From NCBI GenBank assembly GCA_032158265.1, contig JAVTIF010000013.1:806001-870000 (forward strand): a stretch of DNA of 64,000 nt, in the 5' to 3' direction. The notes under the pieces were generated by a model. It did no database searches and was not told the DNA's origin. It saw only the letters and a program-made list of their open reading frames with translations. The translations under genes and the position numbers were made by a program. The stretch comes from Bacidia rubella (Eukaryota > Ascomycota > Lecanoromycetes > Lecanorales > Ramalinaceae). Positions 34,269 through 46,045 of the stretch are shown here, piece by piece; the stretch's first letter is position 1, and every line of letters begins with the position of its first letter.

Positions 34269-37044
34269 ATGGCAAACCCTACGGCTGGCTGGGAAAAGGT
34301 TGGCGACAGCTTTTACCGGAAGATCAAGCTGTACGATGCTATCTTTGATCCGGACCTTGAACTGCAGAATCATCTCATAGCTGGAGCGCCCTATGCTGGA
34401 GCAATTGGTATGATTGCGTACATCCTCACAGTCAGTGTACAATGTGCTTATGTTCTGCAGCACTCTACCGCGACCAAGAAAAGCTGCAGACATTCCGGTC
34501 CAAGGAATCTTCGAAACCAAGCATTGATATCTACAGCTGTGCTGGGAAGCTCATACAACAAATAAATGTGACAGATATCCCAGCAAAATCACATTAGCCA
34601 CCATGTTTACCAGGCTAATCGAGTCAGTGGGATAGAGGTCCTATTCGCGGACTTGGATGGTCCGAGGATGAAAAGCTTGTTGTTGTCGCAGAAGATGGCA
34701 CGGTTAGGTGCTACTATGACCTGCAAGCGGACTTTACCCAATTCTCGTTGGGTAACGTAAGTTACCTGTTGCACTCTCGGAGGAGCTACTCGGCTCATCA
34801 TAAAAGAGCTAGGGCGCAGATGACCATGGTGTAAAGGCTTGCCGTTTCTGGTCTCGCGGCTTCGTCGCTATGCTCTCCAATCATCATCTGATATCGGTCT
34901 CGCATTACACTGAACCGAGACCAAAGCGTCTTGCCATACCTCCAACGGACACACTACACTCTTGGGCAATTATGCCTCCAGCCGATACGTTATCACGATC
35001 GGTGGAGGTACTTCTTGCCGTTGGTCGTACCATCTATGTGGTTGACACATTAGAAGCTGAAGATCGCGTACTTCCCAATGGCCCCTTTAAGCACATCGCT
35101 GTATCACCAAACGGCCTCTACATAGCTTTATACACAGATCAAAGCAAGGTATGGGTTATAACCAGCGATTTCCAGAACAAACTGGGTGAATATGAATCAA
35201 AGACCAAAACTTTACCAAACAGCATTGAATGGTGTGGGAATGACTCTGTGTTACTTGCTTGGGAAGACGAGGTACAAATGATTGGACCCAACGGTTCAGT
35301 CCTCAAGTATGCCAATTTGAGAGCAGCTCGTATTTCCAGCTGATAGTTATGTTGTAGATATTATTACGATGGTTGGGTCCACATGCTTCCTGATGTCGAT
35401 GGTGTACGACTCATTACGAATGAGGTGTGCGAGTTTCTGCAGAAAGTTCCTGGTAGGGGAAAACGTCTAAATATATCATTCGATGCTCAGGCTGCTAAGG
35501 GATGATTAGATACAACGGAAAAGGTCTTGAAGTTTGGCTCAAACTCTCCGGCTTCAGTCTTGCTTGATGCGGTTCAGCAGTTGGAGAAAGAATCACCAAA
35601 AGCTGACGAGAATATTCAACTCATACGTTCCAAATTACCCGATGCAGTGGCCACCTGTGTGGAAGCAGCCGGACAGCAGTACGACTCGCAGTGGCAAAAG
35701 CAATTGCTCAAGGCTGCGTCCTTTGGGAAATCAGTTCTGGATCTTTACAGTAGCGACGATTTCGTGGACATGTGTCAAAGGTTACGCATATTAAACACTG
35801 TCCGTGATTACAGGATCGGGTTACCCCTTACTCTCTATCAATACATTCTCCTCACACCAGAAAAGTTGATTCAACGCCTGGCAAACCGTCGGGAGTACCA
35901 TCTAGCTCTACGTCTCTCTGACTTTATCGGCCTTCCAACACACAAGATCTTCGTTCACTGGGCGTCACAGAGCGTTCGTGCATCCCATGCGGACGAGGAA
36001 GCGGTATGCAGAAGAATTGTCTCCCGATTAGCATCCAAGCGAGGGATTTCTTTTGAGATCATCGCACGTGCTGCGTACGATGAAGGCCGCAGTCATCTAG
36101 CGACAGAGCTGCTCCATCATGAGTCTCGCGCTGGCAAGCAAGTTCCTCTTCTGCTTTCTATGTCTGAGGACGAGCTCGCTCTCGACAAGGCGGTTGCATC
36201 TGGCGATACGGATCTAGTTTACTATGTTCTGCTGCATTTGAAAAGAACGCTCCCTTTAGCTTCCTTCTTTCGCACATTGGCGAGCCGTCCCCTCGCGACT
36301 GCTCTGGTTGAATCTTCTGCACGAATACAAGATCAGTCGCTGTTGAAAGATCTCTATCACCATGATGATCGGCGACTAGACGGTGCCAACCTCTTATTCT
36401 CTGAAGCTCTTATGCAGACGGCCACTCAGACCAAGATAGACAAGCTTAGACTTGGTTCAAAGTCCCTAGCGGACAACAGTAAAGACCCTACAACTTCACA
36501 AACACTGAAGACTTTTCAGGAAGCGTCTTCTCTAATTCGAGCACAAACCTCCCTGGACAATGAACTTGTTCCGGATTCTCATACGGAATATACAGGACTC
36601 TCGATTAATCAGACGATTTATCAACTGATCTTGCACGCGCAATCCAAACGCGCGCAGAAGCTGTCACAAGATTTCCACATAGCACCAAGAGTGTTCGAGT
36701 GGATCCGTCTTCGTGCTCTGGTGGCGGCACGCAACTTTAGTGAACTTGAGGACAGCGCAACAAAGACGAAGAAGTCAACAATTGGATGGGAGGCCTATTT
36801 CAATGAGGTTCTTGGAGCGGGAAATACTAGGTTGGCTGGCAATGTCTTTGTCGCAAAGTGTACAGCTTTAACGTCGCGAGAACGAAGCGAGATGTGGATG
36901 AAGTGTGGGATGATGCAACTGGCAGGTGAAGAATTGCTGAAAATGAAGGATTTAGAAGGGCTGGAGGATTTGAGATCACGTGCAGGTCCTAGTGGGAGTG
37001 TCGAGCTTGAAAGGATGATTGCAGGGCTGGAAGTTAAGAGGTGA
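34269..37044 (+). CDS. VPS16: vacuolar protein sorting VPS16 (HOPS/CORVET core)
   Basis: An 832-residue protein from exons 34269..34407, 34461..34567, 34628..34756, 34813..35306, 35358..35452 and 35510..37044. It starts MANPTAGWEKVGDSFYRK, the classic Vps16 N-terminus. WDRGPIRGLGWSEDEKL and VVAEDGTVRCYYDLQ belong to the N-terminal beta-propeller. The C-terminal helical solenoid includes QLLKAASFGKSVLD, RLRILNTVRDYRIGLPLT and HWASQSVRASHADEE. Vps16 is a core subunit of the class C tethering complexes HOPS and CORVET, which drive fusion at endosomes and vacuoles; it pairs with Vps33. It converges with the kinesin gene, 184 bp apart. Confidence 0.95.
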
Positions 37045-37228
37045 AATTAGGTGCGAAGGAACAAACGGATATCAATCAATCACAGAGTGAACCTTCTGTT
37101 AATACTACCTCAAGGCCGGAACGACAAAGACTTGCCTGAATGCCCTGAATGCCCTGAATGCTCCTCAGCGCCGTGCTAAACTTCCGATAGCATTTCCAAC
37201 GACATTGATGGCAGCATATCCCAATTCT

Positions 37229-39237
37229 TTATTTCAACGCGACTTCTCCCACTACGGTTCCTTTGTTACCTACCCCGAAACGGTCGTGATCGTCAGCGAT
37301 CTTCCTTTTAAAGAGACCAAGGTCCTTCAATAGCTCCTCCATCCTTGCCTGCATTTCAACAGCCTCGGTCTCGATTCTCTCATTGTCATGGTAGCCTTCG
37401 TCTTCATCCAGCTCAGACACAGGATGTGGCCAAACATCCTTCTCTACCTGACTCTCGACAACTTCTTTCTCAGCTGACCCAGCGTTATCCTGTTCAGAAG
37501 CTTGCTCATCGGACTCTGCATTTGGTGCAACAGTGATCGGATTCCGCAGGCTCTCAACTGCCAGTCTGAGATGTAGCCTCAATGCCTCATTTTGCTCCAT
37601 CAGCTGGCGAATCTTGCTCTCACCCACCAATCGCTCTTCCTCCATCATCCTCTGCATCCTCTCGACCTTACTTTGGTACTCCTCGAGCTTTTCGTCTCTT
37701 GCACCAGCGCCCTTCTCAGCCGCGTTCAATGCTTCTCGTCCGCGTGCCATCCGCTCATTGGCGCTCTGGTTGGCTACACTGACTTGGAGCTGCAGCTCAC
37801 GTATGGTATTCTGCATGTCTGCAATTTCGGCATCTCGCTGCGCGGCTGAGACGGAGTCTTGATTGACAATTGCTCGTGTGCGGATGTGTTTCGCTTGATC
37901 GGCATATCGAAGTGTACTCAATGTCTCGTCGTAGTCTGAAGGTGCGATGCAAGCAATCATGGCCGTTTTACTGTTACCGCCCAGGGAATCTTTTAAAAGC
38001 CAGGTGAGAATCGAGTCGCGATACGGAACGACATCTTTGTTGCGCGTCCTACCAGCAGCATGAACCCGGCTATGCCGCGGGTCTGCTAGAGCAGCGATCA
38101 CGCGACCTAGAGTGGTCAAGGACTTATTTATATTGCTACCTTCCCGCAGCCTGGTCCCGGTAGCTTCAGTAGCTTTAGCGCGTTCGCTTCCGGCCAGATC
38201 TACAAGACGGATTCGCGCCATTCTCTCGGTCGTGCTGTCTGTGGCAATATCATGATGAATCTGCTTCAACATGATCGTGAAGACTGCATGGGATCGCGAA
38301 GACGTATCATTCATTTTGGTTGATGCCGTAGTCCTACTTGAGTCTCCTAGGCGCATCCAGCGCAGAAGCTCGGCATAATTTCGCACAGGAACATCTGTGA
38401 GGTCTTTGACATAGGGGCCCTCGGTTGGGGATTCTCGGATCTTTAGGTAGTAAGGACTGTCGCTCGAGGAGCGATGAGTAGGTGCCAGGAGGTCGCGGAC
38501 ATGCTCGTTGTAGACTTCGAAATATGAAACTCGAACAGTGTATGATATGTGGGTTGATTCACAGGACTCGATCCGTTGGAAGAGATCTTCGCAAGTCCGC
38601 GGAATCAGACCAGGCTGGTCGGGTGTGCCCATCATCGTATATGATTTGCCAGATCCTGTCTGGCCATAGGCAAATATACAGGTATGATATCCCTCAAAAT
38701 TGTGGTCAAGAAACTCCTCCCCCAACGCATTGTAGATATCTTCTTGGTGCGCATAATGCTCATCACTCGTATTATGAGAGCAGAAGGAATTGTCGAATGT
38801 GAAACGCTTTTCCTCCATGATCTTTCTGCTCTGAGTGCGCGCATTGGCGGCATCGGCATTATTTGGGACCAGTAATGTGGTCTCCTGAGTCTTATGATTC
38901 ATTTGTACAAGGCATTGAGCGCCTCTCTGGACTTCTACACAAGGACTTAGCTTCGCGGTCAAACCAAATGATAACGTCATGACAGACCTCTCGGCAAGAA
39001 GCCCCTCACACGAACGACTACTCTCACATTTCCAGCACCATTGTCTGGAGTAGTCCGATCCATCTCTACAAGCTCAGAGTCCCTCGACCGTAGCGATGGC
39101 GTTGATGCGGTTGATTTAAGCGGCCGTATCTCAGACGAAACACCAGGAAAGCCTCGAGCGTCGAGCGCCATATCTTCGAGACGCCCTTTTAAGGCACCTT
39201 GATCATTGTGATATCGTTCACAGTGGTGGAGGAACAT
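37229..39237 (-). CDS. short kinesin-3-like motor protein
   Basis: A 651-residue protein from exons 38988..39237 and 37229..38934; the junction gives VRVRGFLPR|EVQRGAQCLVQM. The motor domain spans ~70-445: P-loop GQTGSGKSYTMMG, switch I NDTSSRSH, switch II DLAGSERAKATEATGTRL with the L12-type insertion, and TLSTLRYADQAKHIRTRAIVNQD as the neck start. The internal ARTQ...RFTFDNSFCSHN pattern fits kinesin-3 (Unc104/KIF1). A coiled coil covers about 460-560, followed by an acidic tail. FHA and PH domains, normally present in the long Unc104 motors (~1,600 residues), are absent, so cargo binding must differ. The N-terminal ~65 residues before the motor are Ser/Thr-rich. Confidence 0.88.
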
Positions 39238-39793
39238 CTAGTAAACAAGTCGTCATTGGGTAAATAAAGATGATCTGCGACAGGGATCGACACGCCAGCA
39301 CGTGACCTTCAGATCAGACTTTTGAAACCGGTTCGAAGCAGCTAGTCTTCCGACCTTTGTTACTACGAATCTGCGTCGGTTTGGTCACAAGATGTGATTT
39401 AACGGTGCATGAGCATGGTGTGGAAACGATAGTGTCAGAGCTCGATCACCACTGCATGAACTTGGTGGTAGCAATGAAACAAAACACTATATCGATTGAT
39501 CTGCGAGTAAACGCTTGGCAAGATTCAGAACGCCAGGCTTCATAGAAGATCATCACAGAAAGCGCTCTAAGGCTTTCAGAAGCTTCTCCTCAGATACGCA
39601 CATATTGTAGCAGAAGCCGTGCAGGCTCCTTATCTTGAAACATCCATTATGACTTGTGTTCATTGGTGAACCCCCTTTTGCCGAGGCCCACTACTACAAT
39701 GCACGCTTTTATGTGCATGTTGAGTCTCTCTTTATTAGACTCTTGGCCTCGCTGTGCTTCTGAAAACAGTCTGTATTCTTGTAGTCAACATGC
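39238..39793. other. intergenic, kinesin promoter and TAF14 3' flank
   Basis: No supported gene. A CACGTG lies at 39299-39304, 62 bp upstream of the kinesin start. Confidence 0.5.
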
Positions 39794-40884
39794 TCATCGG
39801 GTGGGCAGATGCTCAACAGTGAAATCCCATAATTCGCGTACGAGGCTGTCCGGTAAGGTGTACAGATCAACATGAAACTCGCCCTCTACAATCAGGAATC
39901 GTTAGCACCAGTCGAGAGCGGGCAGGTGAACGATAGAGCTGAAACAGTGTCTTACGGTCAACATCGTTTTTTGTCATTGTTTCCGGACTTTTCTTGTCAT
40001 GTATCATCTGCACAATTAGGAGTAGGTCGTCCTCGCTCATGCGTTGCAGATTATCAGCAAGTTTGTCCATGTCAATCTGGTCTTTTGGTCAGCCTTGTCA
40101 CAACCCCTGAGCCTTGAAGCTGCGAGACTCTACCCCTTTGTCCGGTCTCTTCTTTTTCTTTGCGCTGTCAGCTCCTTTAATGCCATTCGCATCGCCAGGT
40201 ACCGAGCCGGATTCCTTTAGCAACGATAGCAGATGAGGTTTAGGGTTCTTGAATGTCTGTTGCAATGAAGATGTCAGCCTCCTCTGCCCTGTCCACTTCA
40301 CAACCAACTGAAGACCTACGATAGGGTGCCTAGATTCGTAGCGTTCTTGCTGAAAGTTGAGGTCGTGTTGTAAGGGAAAGTCGCCTCCTTTCTCAGCGGC
40401 GGTCAGAGTAATGAGCATATCAAATTCACCCCATCCCTGCTCGCTGATTTTAAAAGGTGGTCGTTTGAAAGCTTTTCAAGTAAGAATTTTATTAGCCTAT
40501 CATCGAAGTTGTTGGGGGAGCAGAAGTGAGAGCATGCCAGGCCATCTTACTTTGATTCTGTCGCTCGTTGAATGTCTCGTGCAACCTGTAATGGGCCTTC
40601 TCAAACGCATTGGCTGGGACTTGCTCTCCTTGCTGATTCTGGAGGTAGATCTCGACGCTCCACTCTCTCAGTGGCGGTTCGCTGGATGCATCACTGGAGT
40701 AAAGTTTAGTTGCCTAGGTTGGAAAGCTCGAAGCGGAGCTTGTCTTACACAACTCTTTGGTGCGTGACGAATTTGACTGTTCTCTTGACCTAGTCGAGCC
40801 AACCAATTAGCTCACGCACACCCCAATTGTCACTCCAGCAAACAGCTTCAGAGGAAGGACCATGTTGATTCTTACATCAGGCAT
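39794..40884 (-). CDS. TAF14: YEATS-domain protein TAF14 (TFIID/TFIIF/chromatin remodeller subunit)
   Basis: A 226-residue protein from seven exons: 40876..40884 (9 nt), 40749..40789, 40551..40693, 40320..40471, 40134..40256, 39956..40076 and 39794..39885. The exons join as MPD|VKRTVKFVTHQRVV|DASSEPPLREWSVEIYL. The YEATS domain (~1-130) includes FEKAHYRLHETF, FKISEQGWGEFDMLI and PLQHDLNFQQERYES. The C-terminal ET-type domain reads MDKLADNLQRMSEDDLL, then GEFHVDLYTLPDSLVRELW. Taf14 binds acylated histone H3 and is shared by TFIID, TFIIF, SWI/SNF and INO80. The 9-nt first exon (MPD) makes the gene hard to predict automatically; without it no sensible start exists. Confidence 0.9.
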
Positions 40885-41180
40885 GTTTTATTGACAGCTT
40901 GTGGTTACTTTAAGCGATGTGAGTCCGGGTCATGGTGGAGATGTAAGAAGCAGAGAGCACCATGATTCCCTCGGCCGAACCCCACCAAGCTATCGCGCTT
41001 CTGTAGGGCTGAGGTTCGAATGCAAAACACGACGAGGAATTTTCTTACAACAAACAATGACCTAATCAATATGCTCTTTAGGGATACGAGATCAACATGT
41101 CTACTGGTACTAATCATCATGGGCTTCAAGGATAGCTTCACATTCCTAGCTACTGCAATCACGTCCATGCCTCATCACGT
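40885..41180. other. short intergenic, TAF14 promoter and YRB1 3' flank
   Basis: 296 bp with no supported gene. A T-loop-like word GGTTCGAATGC at about 41010 was tested and is not part of a tRNA. Confidence 0.5.
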
Positions 41181-42225
41181 CTATGATTCCACGACTGGAG
41201 CAGGCTCTTTACCGTCTGAGGTAGCCTCCTGGGGGAAAAGTCTCCTGTTCTCTTCTTGAGCTGCTTCGAAAGCGTCTTTAAACAATTTCGCGTCTAGAAA
41301 AAGATTTAGCGAATACCCGTCAAGACCTGTCGACATGGTATAAAGTAGGCTTCTCAGCATGGGACTTACTATCGCTGTTCGCAAACCTGATAGCAAGTGT
41401 AACTGCTTCGGGCTCCCCTTCGCTCACGTCCGCAGCGGCATTCCATACCCAGCTTCGGTCACTTCCCACATTCGCTGTCAACTTCATATCGGGGACGACT
41501 GTGAATGATCAACCATCGGGTCTAGCGGCAAATTTGCAGGCTCAGAACACACCGTAGTGGTTTGCACAAACTTTCAGAGTCTTGTCCCTTCTCATGACCA
41601 GCCGAGTCTTCATATTCTCCTTGTGTTTCAGTAACCTCACGTCGCCGGTTCCTCGCTCTTTCCACTCCCTTGAGTCCCGGTCGAACTTGAACAGCTTCGC
41701 GCGCATCTTGAATGTCTGCTCCTCCAATTCCTCGTTTGTCTTGGTCTCGATCTTTTCTGTCAAGTGTACTACAGGCTCAAAGTGCACTTCTGGGGATTCA
41801 GGGGCGTCTTCCTACAGTAAAGCAAGGTAGTCCGTCAGTATCATTGTCACAAGTAAGGCCAAGACCGTAGAGAGGGGGAAATATTGGCTGGACCCGACTA
41901 CAGCATGCCAGTAGATATTATCTCTTACCCCTTCGTCGTTCTTTCCTCCTTCTTTAGATTCCTCCTGGCCTTTCTCAGTCTCTTTCTCTTTAATGGCTTT
42001 AGCACTTCCACTTCGATCTTCTTCGCCAGGCGTCTCGTCCTTGACTTCTTTTTTTGCACCACCACCAAACATGCTAAACATTGTATCTTTAACGCCAGCT
42101 GCAGCATTTGTAGCCGTTTCTGCAGCCGTACCAGCTGCTGAGCTCGCCATCCCAGTATAAGAGGTCTGTTGACCGTTGTTACTGGCCTCCGCTTTGGCGT
42201 CTGACTTCGGCTCCGTAGAAGACAT
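41181..42225 (-). CDS. YRB1: Ran-binding protein 1 (Ran-specific GTPase-activating protein)
   Basis: A 265-residue protein from exons 41929..42225, 41553..41811, 41370..41498 and 41181..41293. The first ~95 residues are a charged, Ala/Lys/Glu-rich linker containing KDTMFSMFGGG. The RanBD1 domain follows: VHFEPVVHLTEKIETKTNEE, FKFDRDSREWKERGTGDVRL, TLKVCANHYVV, then RSWVWNAAADVSEGEPE and IRFANSDNAKLFKDAFE. RanBP1/Yrb1 helps disassemble Ran-GTP export complexes and stimulates RanGAP on the cytosolic side of the nuclear pore. The linker is longer than in yeast Yrb1 (201 residues), similar to other Pezizomycotina. The 117 bp first intron is the longest in this gene. Confidence 0.93.
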
Positions 42226-42694
42226 CCTGACCAGTGCACTTGGCGCTGTGTCGGATTTGAACAGATGGGGGTTGAGTGTGAGTATTCGATCAAGCTCAAG
42301 ACCAATGCGAGGGAAAGATAGATGAACGCAATGTAACGAGAACGGAACGTAAAAACCAGCCTGTGTCCCAGGTAACACAGGACTAGCTCCGTATATGACG
42401 GGATCAGGAACTATGAATGCCAAGCTTTAGCCCATGTCAAGCAATGGAACGTTACCTACCTACCTTAGGTTCCATGTAATTGGCTGGCTGAAAAGGCTTG
42501 TTTACCTCACGTGATGTCACAGTAGAACTTCTTTTGAGCTGACAGAGTGGGTGGGATGGAGGCAATTTCAGAGCAATGTGAGTTATGTCATACACTGTAT
42601 AAGATCAGGGTACCTGCAAGAGCTGTAAAAGCTATCGAAACCCTACATTCAAGAAAATACGCCAGTCCGAGACTCCAATTTCAGGATCTGATCT
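42226..42694. other. intergenic, YRB1 promoter and 3' flank of the membrane-protein gene
   Basis: 469 bp without a gene. Contains CACGTG at 42508-42513, 283 bp upstream of YRB1. Confidence 0.5.
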
Positions 42695-45130
42695 CTACTT
42701 AGAAGCAGGGGGTTCCTTGAAAGCATTGGGCCCGCTCCCTTTTGATCGATGTGCTTCAACCGTTGGTAAACCCTTTATCCTCCACCAAGTCTTCAGGGCC
42801 ATCTTCTGAGCGTTTCTAGTGGTCAGACCTTTCCACTTGCTGAATCCATCCATCAAGGCGTCCATATCAACAATCGTTGCCGCTGCCTTTCCTGCCATCA
42901 ACCTCTCAATGACTGTTGCGGTTCTTCTCTTGCTATAAAGCGTCGTCTGCGTTGCGACAGCTTTTCCCAACTTCCTAAGCTTAGACAAGCTTGATTGACT
43001 GCCATTTCTCAACCGATAATAGATGGAGCTGACGAGATCTCTAGTCTGTGCGACAGCGAGATCAGTTGCTTTAGCTCCTTCTTTGAAACGGCGCGCGATG
43101 CCCGCTTGCTTAGGTCGAGCCATAATCTCTCTGTTTCTTCGCACCATAGTGGAAAGTTCAGCTTTCGTCTTATCATAGACCGTTGTGAGACCAGTCTGCA
43201 TCTGACTGAGTTCGTTCTGTAGGGACTCCGTTAGAACTCGAGTGGCCTGTTTCCATGTGGTACCTTTAAGCCAAGAGGAACCAAAGTCGACTTCAAGAGA
43301 TTGGTGAAAGATTGGTCGTGAATCTGTCCATATTTCTACATCGAGTGATCCATGGGCTTCTTCTCGCGGAATTTGAAGTACATACACGCCATCAAACAGG
43401 ATCGACTGCTTGTATGGTAATGCAAGATCGTTTCGCGTCACCTTGTACGAAAGCATCGGTGCCCTCTTCAATTTGGCAAACCAATGTGGCGGCATCATTA
43501 CAATATAAGTATCTCCTAGCACATGGAGCTGGAACTTCTCAGATCGATTCGGTGCTTGAAAGCTGTGATCCAGTAGCATGGAAGTGATAGCCGTATCTGA
43601 AGGTGAATATTTTGAGGCCTCGTTGACTGCGAATCTTGGCGTACTTGAGCCAGCAAGAGAAGACAGCGATATCGATGAAGAAGTGGCTTCAACGTGAACT
43701 GGTGTTGATGATGCCATCGTATTATGATCGCTTGCTGGGATTGCAGAATGCAAACTGCCCGATAGGTAGGAGCCTGCAAGACCTAATATGCTGGCGGCAC
43801 AGAAACCTATAAGAACAAGGCCAATCGTGTAGCGAGCCGACGGCAGTTCTAGAGCCTGCCGCATGAAGCTGTAGTAGGGCAGTAAGAAATGGGGGCAGAA
43901 CTTGGTGATGGCGTCTTGCTGCTTCTGGGCATCACTGTTGCCTGCCATGGGTATTTCTGTCTGCTCTCTGACTGACTTAGCATTGGCAAGGCAGGCCAGA
44001 TTTCGGTTCATTTGACCAGCGTCGATCTTTTGGAAGTTTGCAAGGTCAATCGGCAGACGCTTCAGGATTTTTGATTCAGGAGTATCGCAGTTTGTGTCCT
44101 CCAGACAGATGTGGGGAGTCAGCTGTCCGAGCTTCATATCTTCTGCGTACCATCCCCACTGAAGTGACCCTGTGATGACAAGCGACGGAATTGCGTGGCG
44201 GCTCATAAACATACGCGCAAGACGATGATTTCGTTTCTCCTGGATGTTTTCCTTCTGTGAAGTGCTAAACACAGCAAGGTCAGGCAATTTCCAATCATCT
44301 ACGATTTTGAAATTTTGGCCAACTTGCGTGGACCTGACGGTTGAATCATCGGTAAGAGTGATTTGCAGAATGTCATTGCCACCTGGAGTCTCCAGGAAAC
44401 TTGCATGTTTGCACTGTTCGACCTCCAAGTCAATACCGCTCCAGTCAAGGAGGATAACTTCGGGCGGTGTTTCTTCTCCAAAGGCCGATACCGGAACCAC
44501 ATTGAATTTTGAGGCCCGAGTGCTGGAGTTCCTCAGCGCAGATGCCTGAGGAGATGCAGCCAACGCGGAAGCAAGCTTTTGGAGGACAGGCTTTTTATTG
44601 ATGTAGTCACCAACGTACAATACCCTGTACGACTCGTGGCCAAGATTGAGGTGATGGCTTGCCATTGTTTGGCGAATTCTCACAGCCAACTCTTTTTCTT
44701 GGGACATGAGTGGGACGATCCTCCTGCCCTCAGCGAAGTCAAGGGTGTAAGACACCTCTGAAGCCTTTGAGCTCCACTCAATTACACTCGGCTCGTCGAA
44801 TAGAATATGGTCATGGTGGTTTTCAGCCGTCGACGGGCCATCTTTGGGTGTCAGAATCGGAGTTTGCGGATGCTGTGAGGTTGATGGCATCTCCTTGTCG
44901 GAATAGGTTCTAGGATTTGCATGTACGTTTGCAGGACGATTGAATTCTGAACTGTTCTCGGGTTGGACAAGCTCCGGGTCGTCACTTGAGGTGATCGACT
45001 CGGCCAACTCATCTTGACTTTCGTCATCTGTTGTAATGACACTCCTGTCGTCTACGAAGTCATACGAGCTATCTCCAAGAGAGCTTGTGGCCTCGTCTGC
45101 GGAGCTGTCGTCATTATGAAGCGAGGCCAT
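42695..45130 (-). CDS. conserved hypothetical single-pass membrane protein
   Basis: An intronless gene of 811 residues if started at MASLHNDDSSADEATSSLGD; an in-frame Met 75 codons upstream (to 45355) extends the frame, but that part looks like untranslated leader. The N-terminal ~130 residues are acidic and Ser/Asp-rich. The middle part resembles a Rossmann-like fold (VIEWSSKASEVSYTLDF, ESYRVLYVGDYINKKP, PDLAVFSTSQK), with no recognised catalytic site. One membrane segment (RYTIGLVLIGFCAASILGLAG) lies near residues 428-450. The C-terminal part is a basic helical region, with a coiled-coil stretch LQNELSQMQTGLTTVYDKTK. I recall similar unnamed proteins in other ascomycetes but know no function. 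Confidence 0.75.
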   Translation of the reverse strand: MASLHNDDSSADEATSSLGDSSYDFVDDRSVITTDDESQDELAESITSSDDPELVQPENSSEFNRPANVHANPRTYSDKEMPSTSQHPQTPILTPKDGPSTAENHHDHILFDEPSVIEWSSKASEVSYTLDFAEGRRIVPLMSQEKELAVRIRQTMASHHLNLGHESYRVLYVGDYINKKPVLQKLASALAASPQASALRNSSTRASKFNVVPVSAFGEETPPEVILLDWSGIDLEVEQCKHASFLETPGGNDILQITLTDDSTVRSTQVGQNFKIVDDWKLPDLAVFSTSQKENIQEKRNHRLARMFMSRHAIPSLVITGSLQWGWYAEDMKLGQLTPHICLEDTNCDTPESKILKRLPIDLANFQKIDAGQMNRNLACLANAKSVREQTEIPMAGNSDAQKQQDAITKFCPHFLLPYYSFMRQALELPSARYTIGLVLIGFCAASILGLAGSYLSGSLHSAIPASDHNTMASSTPVHVEATSSSISLSSLAGSSTPRFAVNEASKYSPSDTAITSMLLDHSFQAPNRSEKFQLHVLGDTYIVMMPPHWFAKLKRAPMLSYKVTRNDLALPYKQSILFDGVYVLQIPREEAHGSLDVEIWTDSRPIFHQSLEVDFGSSWLKGTTWKQATRVLTESLQNELSQMQTGLTTVYDKTKAELSTMVRRNREIMARPKQAGIARRFKEGAKATDLAVAQTRDLVSSIYYRLRNGSQSSLSKLRKLGKAVATQTTLYSKRRTATVIERLMAGKAAATIVDMDALMDGFSKWKGLTTRNAQKMALKTWWRIKGLPTVEAHRSKGSGPNAFKEPPASK

Positions 45131-46045
45131 GGTTGGAATGAGCTGCGAACGGGATAGCCAGCGGGAAGGAGTTCCTCGAACCTCCAAAGTCGGAATCTTG
45201 AGCTGAAGTTTAGGTGTGTGAGAAGTTAGGTCAGTCCAACTGGGAGACTGCACTAGGTCAGCAGACTGAGTCGAGCAGAATTGGAAGCCTCGTCGTGCTA
45301 TGACTGTAGGAGTCGCTCCATAGCTTGCGAAAGGTATGCAAAATCTTGAAATCAATAGGGCAAGGGAGAATAAAGCTCACGAGAGTTCAGAGAGACGCAG
45401 TTGAAGAGACACTTCCGAAGTCAAAGGTAGGCAGCTAACCTTATGATTCAGAGGCTAGTGGGCGTTTCACGTGTTGTCAAGGAGTATCGGTGTTCAACAC
45501 CAGATTGTTGATGGCATCCTTTCTCGAGCATGAATCTAGTGCAAGTGTGAGGTGTATACTGGCTGCATCGTTATTCGTCAGTGTCTCCAGTGTTAAGCAG
45601 TAGAAATTTGAATAGCCAAAGGCGAGGTGGGGTATTTCTGATGCCTTTGCCCGCGACTGTGCTTATCCGCACTAAGATAAGCAACCTTATGAAGCAAGCT
45701 TTGTTAGCCTCACCAAGCCTCAACAAGCCCCTCCTTCATGTGCAAATATGGGTCGCAAGAGAGTTACTTCTGCACCATACAGAACGTGTCTGGAATCCAA
45801 ATAGTGGTGTACAACTTTTACCTCCAGTTGGTTGCATTGTAGTCACTTAAGCGTCGAAGCCATCCTCTCTTTACATACACCATGCTCAGTCAATCCTAAA
45901 GAGACCTGATATATATACAAGTGCGCAATTGACGCCGTCCAATGTAATGCTTCGTAATACCACACTTGTTGATCGTTAGAGTTTGAAGCATTGGGGAGAG
46001 ATGATCCTGCTCAAACGTTCGAAGGATGGTGTGTCCTACCATGGG
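45131..46045. other. intergenic, promoter of membrane-protein gene and 3' flank of GT15 gene
   Basis: ~900 bp; no gene recognised. A CACGTG is at 45468-45473. The ORF extension to 45355 is treated as leader. Confidence 0.5.

Noticed and set aside
41000..41025. T-loop-like GGTTCGAATGC suggesting a tRNA gene
   Set aside because: The flanking bases do not form T-stem, anticodon or acceptor pairing.
45131..45355. 75-codon N-terminal extension of the membrane protein
   Set aside because: The conserved-looking acidic N-terminus begins at the inner Met; the extension looks like translated leader, though a targeting peptide cannot be excluded.
12721..45473. CACGTG palindromes upstream of DUG3, kinesin, YRB1 and the membrane-protein gene (12721, 39299, 42508, 45468)
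   Set aside because: Four hits in roughly 18 kb of intergenic DNA is about what a 6-mer gives by chance.
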